DNA of 64,000 nucleotides. It comes from Actinomadura macra NBRC 14102 (lineage in GTDB: Bacteria; Actinomycetota; Actinomycetes; Streptosporangiales; Streptosporangiaceae). Both the position numbers and the translations under genes were made by a program. Under the pieces are notes generated by a model. It was not told where the DNA came from, made no database searches, and saw only the letters and a list, made by a program, of their open reading frames with translations. The stretch lies in NCBI RefSeq assembly GCF_001552215.1, contig NZ_BCQT01000028.1, positions 62,001 through 126,000 of the forward strand. Direction: 5' to 3'. Below, in pieces: positions 57,913 through 64,000 of this stretch (the stretch's first letter is position 1; each line of letters begins with the position of its first letter).

Positions 57913-58548
57913 ATGACTCTCGCCCGCGAGTTCACGGAGATCACCTCTGCGGAGGAACTGCGGACGCTGCTCGGCGCCCCGATGCGGCGTGCGCTCGACA
58001 AGGAGCGCGTCACCCTGCACGCGTGGGACCGGGAGTGGCTCCGGCGGTCCCCGTTCTGCCTGATCGCCACCAGTGACTCCGCGGGGAACTGCGATGTCTC
58101 CCCCAAGGGCGATCCGCCGGGGTTCACCCACGTCCTGGACGACACCACGATCGTCGTCCCGGACCGTCCGGGCAACCGACGCGTGGACGGTTTCCTGAAC
58201 ATCCTGAGCAACCCGCACGTCGGGCTGATCTACCTGATCCCCGGGCGCGGCGAGACGCTGCGGATCAACGGCCGGGCCCGGCTCGTCCGGGAGGCGCCCT
58301 TCTTCGACGAGATGGTCGTCAAGGGCCACCGGCCAGCCCTCGCGCTGGTCGTGGAGATCGAGCAGATCTTCTTCCACTGCGCGAAGGCGCTGATGCGCTC
58401 GGATCTGTGGAAGCCCGAGTCCTGGGATCCGGACACGCTGCCCTCGCGCGCCAGGATTCTCAAGGACGTTCAGCACACCGAGGAAAGCGTGGAGGAGCTG
58501 GAGCACTACTACGGCCCCGCATACGCCGAGAAGCTCTACAGGGGCTGA
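57913..58548 (+). CDS. PPOX-class FMN flavoprotein (MSMEG_1061 type)
   Basis: The 211-residue split-barrel flavoprotein has the pyridoxamine 5'-phosphate oxidase-like motifs SPFCLIATSDSAGNCDVSPKGDPPGFTHVLDDTTIVVPDRPGNRRVDGFLNILSNPHVGLIYLIPG and TLRINGRARLV. The late QIFFHCAKALMRSDLWKPESW is typical of this subgroup. These proteins bind FMN or F420 and reduce small molecules; the substrate is unknown. ATG 57913 follows GGAAGG; GTG 57910 is an alternative. Confidence 0.92.
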   Translation: MTLAREFTEITSAEELRTLLGAPMRRALDKERVTLHAWDREWLRRSPFCLIATSDSAGNCDVSPKGDPPGFTHVLDDTTIVVPDRPGNRRVDGFLNILSNPHVGLIYLIPGRGETLRINGRARLVREAPFFDEMVVKGHRPALALVVEIEQIFFHCAKALMRSDLWKPESWDPDTLPSRARILKDVQHTEESVEELEHYYGPAYAEKLYRG

Positions 58549-58579
58549 CTCCATCCGGCGCGCGACATGGACATGCGGG

Positions 58580-58610
58580 AGACCCCCGCGCGTGGGAGGC
58601 GCGGGGGTCT
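58580..58610. terminator. Terminator between the flavoprotein and DUF5302 genes
   Basis: AGACCCCCGCGC and GCGCGGGGGTCT form a perfect 12-bp stem with a 7-nt loop, 31 nt after the flavoprotein stop. Being symmetrical, it may also end transcription of the convergent DUF5302 gene. Confidence 0.8.
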
Positions 58611-58663
58611 TCGGTTGCGCGGCCCCTTCCGGCCGCTCTCCCTGTCCGGGCGGGGCCCTGCGC

Positions 58664-58864
58664 TCAGCCGCTCTTCCGGCGGAACTGGCGCTGGTGGTCG
58701 GCGCGGTCGTGGGTGCCGCGCACCTTCGAGCCGCTCCTGCCCGCCCCGCCCGCGTTCTTCTCGGCCGCCGCTCCGCGCTTGCGCTCCAGGGCTTCCCGGA
58801 ACCTGCGCTTCACGTCGTCCTCGTTACCGTTACCGTCCTTCTCTTCTCCTGACGAGTCGGCCAT
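58664..58864 (-). CDS. DUF5302 domain-containing small protein
   Basis: This 66-residue, highly charged protein has EDDVKRRFREALERKRG in the middle and ends GTHDRADHQRQFRRKSG, the usual pattern of DUF5302 proteins conserved in actinobacteria. It looks mostly disordered with one helix. ATG 58864 has GGAGG at 5 nt. Function is unknown. Confidence 0.9.
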   Translation of the reverse strand: MADSSGEEKDGNGNEDDVKRRFREALERKRGAAAEKNAGGAGRSGSKVRGTHDRADHQRQFRRKSG

Positions 58865-59009
58865 GCGGACCTCCAGCCGTTGTAGGGGCACCCACTAGCC
58901 TCACATACCCGGCCCGGAAGCGGGTGACGGACCCACCTCGAAGATCATTCACCGGGTTTTCGGTATGGACCGATCGATTTCCGGGCGTTCTCCCCTAAGG
59001 TGTGGGGTC

Positions 59010-60398
59010 GTGGAGCCCCAGATCCCGCAGGCCGAGCCCGCCCATCCGCCCCTGGAGGCGCTCGCCGTCCAGCCGCTCATGAACCGGGACTACGAGTCCC
59101 GTCCCGCGCTCTTCTACGAGCGGCTGCGCGCCGAGTACGGGCCGGTCGCGCCGGTGGACGTGCTGGGGGTCCCAGCGTGGCTCGTGCTCGGCTACCCGCA
59201 GACGCTCGAAATTATGCGCGACTCGCGGGGCGTGTGGAGCAGTCGGCTCGACTCCTGGCGGGCGCGCCGCGAGGGCCGCGTCCCGGCCGACTGGCCGCTG
59301 CTGCCGGTGTACGACCTCGACATGTCGGTCTTTCGCGATGGCGCCGACCTCACCCGGCTGCGCAGCGCGTGGAGCGAGGGCCTGCGACCGTTCCAGGACC
59401 GCACCCAGCCGCAGGCCAAGCAGATGGAGCTCGCCGTCCGCCGGTACGCCGACGAGCTGATCACCGTCCTGTCCGAGGGCGGCCGTACGGGCTGGGCCGA
59501 CCTGTCGGCGCAGTACGCGCGGCCGCTGCCGTTGATGGTGATGGGACGGCTGCTCGGCGCCGACACCGCACGCGGCGACGACCTGATCATGGACGTGTGG
59601 CGGGTGCTGGACGCGGGCCCCGACGCGGCCGAGGCGTCCGGGCGGCTCCGGGCCGAACTGTCGCAGGTCTGCGCGGCGAAGGCGGCGGCGCCGGGCGAGG
59701 ACCTGCCGTCCTACATGCTGGCCGCCGTGCCGGACCTGACGGTGGACGAGCTGACCCGTGAGATGGTCATGCTGACCGGCCTCATCGGCGATTTCACCGG
59801 GACATTGATCGCCAATACCATCGCCGAGGTGATCGTCGGCGAGGCCGGGGTCCGCGACAGCCTGTCCGCCGGGATGATCCAGGAGGCGGTGAACCGGGCG
59901 GCGATCTCCAGCCCGCCGATGGCCAACCTGACCTTCCGCTGGCCGAAGATCGACATGCGGGTCGGCCGGTACCAGATCGCGGCCGGCGACCCGGTGCTGC
60001 TGTCGCCCGCCGCCGCGCACCTGGACCCGGCGTTCGCGGGTGGCGCGGCGACCGACTCGATCTACAGCTCCCGCGCGCACCTGGCGTGGGGCGCGGGCCC
60101 GCACGCCTGTCTCGGCCGCGACCTCGCCACGACCATCACCACGATCGCGGTGGAGCGGCTGTTCGACCGGTTCGGCGGGGTGCGCCTGGCGCTGCCCGCC
60201 GACCAGTTGCCCTGGCGGTCGTCGCCCATGATGCGGGGGCTGCGTTCCCTGCCGGTCAACTACGAACTGGCGGCCGATCCGGCCCCGCTTCCCACGGCCC
60301 GCCCCGAGGTGGACGCACCCGAGCAGAGCGCGGCCGAACCGGAGTCGCGGTCGCTGGTCCGGCGCGTCCTCCGTGCCATGCGCATCGGCCAGCCCTGA
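59010..60398 (+). CDS. Cytochrome P450 lacking a canonical ExxR
   Basis: The 462-residue P450 has the heme-ligand loop HLAWGAGPHACLGRD with Cys367, and an I-helix GLIGDFTGTLIANT. In the K-helix position, Q-E-A-V-N-R replaces the near-invariant ExxR, and the following PERF-like region is NLTFRWPKIDMRVGRYQI. Missing ExxR is known in some Streptomyces families such as CYP157. It is a soluble monooxygenase needing ferredoxin partners, none of which is nearby. GTG 59010 is chosen; TAAGGT (58996-59001) lies 8 nt before it, so the mRNA may be leaderless. The C-terminal ~40 residues are a Pro/Glu-rich then basic tail. Confidence 0.92.
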   Translation: MEPQIPQAEPAHPPLEALAVQPLMNRDYESRPALFYERLRAEYGPVAPVDVLGVPAWLVLGYPQTLEIMRDSRGVWSSRLDSWRARREGRVPADWPLLPVYDLDMSVFRDGADLTRLRSAWSEGLRPFQDRTQPQAKQMELAVRRYADELITVLSEGGRTGWADLSAQYARPLPLMVMGRLLGADTARGDDLIMDVWRVLDAGPDAAEASGRLRAELSQVCAAKAAAPGEDLPSYMLAAVPDLTVDELTREMVMLTGLIGDFTGTLIANTIAEVIVGEAGVRDSLSAGMIQEAVNRAAISSPPMANLTFRWPKIDMRVGRYQIAAGDPVLLSPAAAHLDPAFAGGAATDSIYSSRAHLAWGAGPHACLGRDLATTITTIAVERLFDRFGGVRLALPADQLPWRSSPMMRGLRSLPVNYELAADPAPLPTARPEVDAPEQSAAEPESRSLVRRVLRAMRIGQP

Positions 60399-60417
60399 CT
60401 CGCCGCCGCCGGGGGCC

Positions 60418-61872
60418 TCACCCTCCGGCGGCGGTCTCCGCACGGATGCGCTGCCAGGCGGCGTCGATATGGGCGTCACCGGTGGCGGGCGAGCCGATGG
60501 CCATGCGGAGCAGCACCCGGCCGCCCGCTTTGGTGTGGGTGAGGTAGAGATCCCCGGACGCGTTGAGACGGCCCATCAGCCGCATGGTCGCGGCGTCGGC
60601 CTCAGCGTCCGCCAGTCCGTCCCAGCGCGGCCGGAAGCAGACGAGCCCGAACGGGTGGTGCTCCAGCAGCTCGAAGCGAGGATCGGCGGCGATCCGGGAC
60701 GCGAGATCCCGTGCGAGCCGCACCCCCGTCCGGACGTGCTCGCGCAGCCCCTCCGCGCCGTACCAGCGGATAACCGACCACAGCTTCAGCGCCCGGAACC
60801 GGCGGCCGAGCGGGATCTGCCAATCGCGGTAGTCGATGACCTCGCCGGACGCGGTGGCCTGGTTGCGCAGGTACTCGGGCAGGATCGACAGCGCACCCAC
60901 GAGCGGGGCCCGGTCTGCGACCCACATCGTGTTGCAGTCGAAGTTCGTGAGCAGCCACTTGTGCGGGTTCGTCGAGTAGGAGTCGGCGTACTCGGCAAGG
61001 CCGTCGTTGACCCAGCGCAGTTCGGGGCAGACCGCCGCGACGCCCGCGTACGCGGCGTCCACGTGGAGCCAGACACCGTGGCGGCGGCAGACCTCGCCGA
61101 CCGCGGGCACGGGGTCCACCGCCGTGGTGGACGTCGTGCCGACGGTGGCGCAGACCATGACGGGCAGCGCCCCGGCGGCGGCGTCCTCGGTGAGCAGCGC
61201 GTCCAGGTGGCCGGGGTCCATCGCCAGGGTTCCGGGGTCGACGTCCACGACGCGGATGTTCGCCGAGCCGATCCCGGTGATCTTCGCGGCCTTCTCCAGG
61301 GACGAGTGGGTCTGGGAACTGATGTAGAGGGTGTGGCGACGGGTGATGCCCTCGCGGCCGGCCGTCCCGCCGTCCACGCGGTGGAGGGCGGCGAGGATCG
61401 CGACCAGCGCGGCACTGGACGCCGAGTCCTGGATCACACCGCCGCCCGTTCCGTCACTCCTGAACCGGCCGGGCAGGTCGAGCAGCTCGGCGAGCCAGTC
61501 GAGCACGCGGGTCTCCAGTTCGGTGCAGGCGGGGCTGGTCGCCCACAGCATCCCCTGGACGCCGAGCCCGGCCGAGAGCAGCTCCCCGAGGATCGCGGGA
61601 CCGGTGGCGTTGGACGGGAAGTAGGCGAAGAAGCCGGGGTGCTGCCAGTGCGTGATCCCGGGCATCACAACGCGGTCGAAGTCGGCGAGGACGGCGTCGA
61701 AGCCCTCGCCCCGCTCGGGCGGGTGGGCGGGCAGGTTCGCCAGGACGTCGCCCGGTCGCGCCTGGGAGAGCACCGGGTAAGACTCGATCTTCTCCTGGTA
61801 GTCGGCGATCCAGTCGACGACCTGTCTGCCGTACCGGCGGAACTCCTCCGGCGTCATGTGCCCTGCCACCAT
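60418..61872 (-). CDS. Aromatic L-amino acid decarboxylase family (group II PLP decarboxylase)
   Basis: A protein of about 484 residues resembling DOPA/tryptophan decarboxylases. Seen are MTPEEFRRYGRQVVDWIADYQEKIESYPVLSQARPGDVL, THWQHPGFFAYFPSNATGPAILGELLS, QDSASSAALVAILAAL, HVDAAYAGVAAVCPELR and the PLP lysine in SYSTNPHKWLLTNFDC. It should make tryptamine, tyramine or phenethylamine. The exact start is uncertain within five codons (ATG 61872, GTG 61869 or ATG 61857). It is convergent with the P450 gene, 19 nt apart. Confidence 0.95.
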   Translation of the reverse strand: MVAGHMTPEEFRRYGRQVVDWIADYQEKIESYPVLSQARPGDVLANLPAHPPERGEGFDAVLADFDRVVMPGITHWQHPGFFAYFPSNATGPAILGELLSAGLGVQGMLWATSPACTELETRVLDWLAELLDLPGRFRSDGTGGGVIQDSASSAALVAILAALHRVDGGTAGREGITRRHTLYISSQTHSSLEKAAKITGIGSANIRVVDVDPGTLAMDPGHLDALLTEDAAAGALPVMVCATVGTTSTTAVDPVPAVGEVCRRHGVWLHVDAAYAGVAAVCPELRWVNDGLAEYADSYSTNPHKWLLTNFDCNTMWVADRAPLVGALSILPEYLRNQATASGEVIDYRDWQIPLGRRFRALKLWSVIRWYGAEGLREHVRTGVRLARDLASRIAADPRFELLEHHPFGLVCFRPRWDGLADAEADAATMRLMGRLNASGDLYLTHTKAGGRVLLRMAIGSPATGDAHIDAAWQRIRAETAAGG

Positions 61873-61942
61873 GTCCTCCCGCTGCTCGGAACCTTCGGAT
61901 CATAGGGTTCCGAACGAGAGCCCGGTAGGCGCCGCCGCGGGG

Positions 61943-62290
61943 TCAGGGCGTATGAAGGCCGATCAATTCCACCGTCCAGACGCCGTCCATGACCTCGGTG
62001 AGCGCGAGCCGGGCCGTCAAGGCGGACCGCCCCTCCTGCGCCGTCCACAGCGGGAAGTCGACGGCGAAGAGCCGTTCGCCCTCGGCCTCGGCGGCACCGG
62101 TCTCCTGGAGGGCCGCGAACGCCTCCTCCGGTGGGCTGATCAGGTCTCCCCCGTACCGGTCGACCGCATCGGCCATCTCGGACGCGCTGAGCCTGCGCCC
62201 TTCGGTGAGCGTCTCCAATTCCTCGAAATCCCCCCGCACGAGCAGCGCGATGACGACGCGGACGGCGTTGGCTCCCTCTTCCGGCAGCAT
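61943..62290 (-). CDS. Small protein resembling DUF7668
   Basis: A 115-residue acidic protein: VRVVIALLVRGDFEELETLTEGRRLSASEMADAVDRYGGDLISPPEEAF, then LFAVDFPLWTAQEGRSALTARLALTEV and ending VELIGLHTP. The arrangement of helix, loop and beta-sheet matches small proteins labelled DUF7668; this comes from recall. Neither ATG 62290 nor GTG 62299 has a clear SD. The 183-nt gap upstream shows no recognised gene or promoter. Confidence 0.7.
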   Translation of the reverse strand: MLPEEGANAVRVVIALLVRGDFEELETLTEGRRLSASEMADAVDRYGGDLISPPEEAFAALQETGAAEAEGERLFAVDFPLWTAQEGRSALTARLALTEVMDGVWTVELIGLHTP

Positions 62291-62473
62291 GCGCCACACC
62301 GTACCGCGCCGCGCCTCCCAAGATCGGCCCTTGTAGAGTCAGTCTCTCCCTGGAGGGTCCCCAGGCGAAGACACACCGCCCGGGATGACCGCGCAGGACG
62401 TGGCGGGCCCCAGCACGCTGGCATGAACGCTGAGGCACTTTGACCGCCCCTGACGTGCCGTGCCGCCGACCGT

Positions 62474-64000
62474 TCAGCCTCGCTGTTGCTGCTGGACTGT
62501 GCCGGGCACTCGCTCAGCCGAGCCCCGCTCGTGTGCGGGACGCCCGCACCAGTGGCCGAGCGCGGCGCGGATCGCCGCCGCACGGCGATCGGGAATGGTC
62601 TCGTCGGTCGCCCACGCGATGTACCCGTCCGGACGGACGAGCGCGGTGGTGCGCGTCGCGCGGCCCGCGAGGGCACAGTGCACCCGTCCCGCCCACAGCT
62701 TGGTGGCCAGGTAGGTGACCGCGGGGTCGTTGGTCGCCGCCACGAGCACGAACCGGCCGTCGCCGAGGAGTCGGGCGAGCCGCCCGGGGGCGCCGGCCAG
62801 GGGAAGGTCCGGGGCACGCCTGCCGGTCAGGGGATGGGCGTCCTGCGGTGCCGGGTAGGCGATGTCGAGCCCCGAGACGGCGCCGGCCATCCGCTGCGCG
62901 ATCGGTCGGACGTGGGTGCCGATCCACACCGCCGCGCCACGCGCCGCCCGCAGCAAGGGCGGCTCCACCAGCGCGAACCTCAGCAGGGCCCCGCTTCCGC
63001 GCAGGACGCGCCGACCGACCGGGTAGCGCTCCTCGTGGTAGCTGTCGAGCAGCCAGGGCGGCGCCCAGCCGTGCAGCTCGGCGGCCAGCTTCCAGCTGAG
63101 GTTGGCGGCGTCCTGCAGTCCCGTGTTCATCCCCTGTCCGCCTGCCGGGGAGTGGACGTGCGCGGCGTCACCGGCGAGGAACACCCGCCCGGAGCGATAC
63201 CTCGGAACCTGCCGCTCGTCACTGTGGAACCGGGACGTCCAGCGGGCGTCGCGCATCCCGTGGTCGGTACCGAGCGCGCGCCGCGTCACCTCGCGCAGCT
63301 CGTCCATGTCGACGGGCTCGGAGTCGGCGACCTGGTGGCGGCGGTTCCAGGCGATCACCCGGTACCAGCCGTCCCCGAACGGCGCGAGGAAGGCGAACGC
63401 GTCGCCCACGGCGGCGACGGTGAGGACCTCGCTCGGCGCGTCGTCGAGCCGCACGTCCGCCAGCATCACCGACCGGATGGCCGAGCGCCCGGGGAACGGC
63501 AGCCCGAGTGCCTGCCGGACGGTGCTGCGGACCCCGTCGGCGCCGACCACGTACGAGTCGCGACGTGTCGTGGTCTCGCCGCCCGCCAGGCGCACATCGA
63601 CGTCGACGCCCGCCGCGTCCTGCCGGAGACCGGTCACCTCGGCGCCGTACAGGATGTGCGCGCCCGCCGCCAACGCCCGCTCCTTCAGCACCCGCTCGGT
63701 CTCGTACTGCGGCGTGACCAGCACGTAGGGGAACCGGCCGGGCAGCCGCGACAGGTCGAGGTTCGCGCGGCCGAGCAGCCGTAACGTCCCCGCCCATTCT
63801 CCGGTCGAGGCCAGCTCATCGGCGACGCCGCGCGCGTCCAGCGCCTCCATCGTGCGGGCGTGCACGGCGAACGCGCGGGTCTCGTTGCTGATCCGCTCCT
63901 CGCGGCGTTCCAGCACGGTGCAGCCGATCCCGGCCGCCGCGAGGTCCCCGGCCAGCAGCAGCCCGCTGGGGCCCGCTCCCACGATCGCCACGGTCCCGGC
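62474..64000 (-). CDS. FAD-dependent aromatic monooxygenase (5' end outside window)
   Basis: About 508 residues of a PheA/TfdB/MhpA-type flavoprotein hydroxylase are visible. The FAD fingerprint VAIVGAGPSGLLLAGDLAAAGIGCTVLERR sits at the very edge, the DG motif is YVVGADGVRSTVRQALG, and the GD motif is GRVFLAGDAAHVHSPAGGQGMNTGLQDAANLSWKL. The C-terminal thioredoxin-like domain (about 400-505) is reduced. It should hydroxylate phenolic or polyketide aromatic rings with NAD(P)H. A GTG at 63991 could start it, but in-frame sequence continues to the right edge, so a few codons may be missing. Confidence 0.9.
   Translation of the reverse strand, partial: AGTVAIVGAGPSGLLLAGDLAAAGIGCTVLERREERISNETRAFAVHARTMEALDARGVADELASTGEWAGTLRLLGRANLDLSRLPGRFPYVLVTPQYETERVLKERALAAGAHILYGAEVTGLRQDAAGVDVDVRLAGGETTTRRDSYVVGADGVRSTVRQALGLPFPGRSAIRSVMLADVRLDDAPSEVLTVAAVGDAFAFLAPFGDGWYRVIAWNRRHQVADSEPVDMDELREVTRRALGTDHGMRDARWTSRFHSDERQVPRYRSGRVFLAGDAAHVHSPAGGQGMNTGLQDAANLSWKLAAELHGWAPPWLLDSYHEERYPVGRRVLRGSGALLRFALVEPPLLRAARGAAVWIGTHVRPIAQRMAGAVSGLDIAYPAPQDAHPLTGRRAPDLPLAGAPGRLARLLGDGRFVLVAATNDPAVTYLATKLWAGRVHCALAGRATRTTALVRPDGYIAWATDETIPDRRAAAIRAALGHWCGRPAHERGSAERVPGTVQQQQRG

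Noticed and set aside
62474..64000. Kynurenine 3-monooxygenase for the kynurenine operon
   Set aside because: The GD motif region and C-terminal thioredoxin-like domain fit phenol/polyketide hydroxylases, and the gene is about 30 kb from the operon.

Overview
The window is very GC-rich, gene-dense bacterial DNA with many GTG/TTG starts, ATGA/GTGA stop-start overlaps and actinobacterial marker genes: phosphatidylinositol mannoside synthesis, a mycothiol-type DinB enzyme, DUF5302 and EF-G2. The organism is an actinomycete. Gene content and base composition suggest a Thermomonosporaceae/Streptosporangiales-type soil genus such as Actinomadura, but this placement is inference. No tRNA, rRNA, CRISPR array or intact insertion sequence was recognised.

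Layout. (a) 1-5009, minus strand: pdxS, a DUF3048 lipoprotein, a LemA-like membrane protein and the overlapping pgsA-patA-pimA operon for PIM lipids. (b) 5010-10368: EF-G2, polysaccharide deacetylase, a small exported protein, an HTTM-like membrane protein and a DCC-family thiol oxidoreductase. This block separates pgsA from its usual HIT/thrS neighbours. (c) 10447-17537: HIT hydrolase, Asp23 protein, thrS with a Thr-codon leader peptide and attenuator, sugar transporter, methyltransferase, and cysteine dioxygenase preceded by a second leader peptide. (d) 17816-26543: a two-component pair, a TetR-controlled acyl-CoA dehydrogenase/SDR/quinone reductase locus with a perfect operator, a divergent ROK regulator and MFS pair, a luciferase-like protein and a cold-shock protein.

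(e) 26790-35169: a seven-gene operon for the 3-hydroxyanthranilate branch of tryptophan/kynurenine degradation (KynU, ACMS decarboxylase, HAO, RidA-type deaminase, oxalocrotonate decarboxylase, hydratase, semialdehyde dehydrogenase). A divergent LysR regulator and a kynurenine-formamidase-like hydrolase follow. The same bipartite 29-bp element lies upstream of the operon and of the formamidase, so both probably answer to the LysR protein. (f) 35166-36241: a deletion scar where the 3' part of an ABC-F gene meets the 3' part of a TetR gene.

(g) 36231-43294: a second two-component pair, a DUF4253 protein, a predicted exported M15-like peptidase fusion, a SpoIIE phosphatase and a spermidine-synthase-like protein. 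(h) 43370-50593: a complete Opp/Dpp peptide ABC transporter divergent from an M20 peptidase. (i) 50601-64000: DUF5988 protein, drug-type ABC exporter with PadR regulator, coiled-coil protein, MBL hydrolase, DinB-type protein, serine hydrolase, PPOX flavoprotein, DUF5302 protein, an atypical cytochrome P450, aromatic amino acid decarboxylase, a DUF7668-like protein and the start-truncated end of a FAD monooxygenase.
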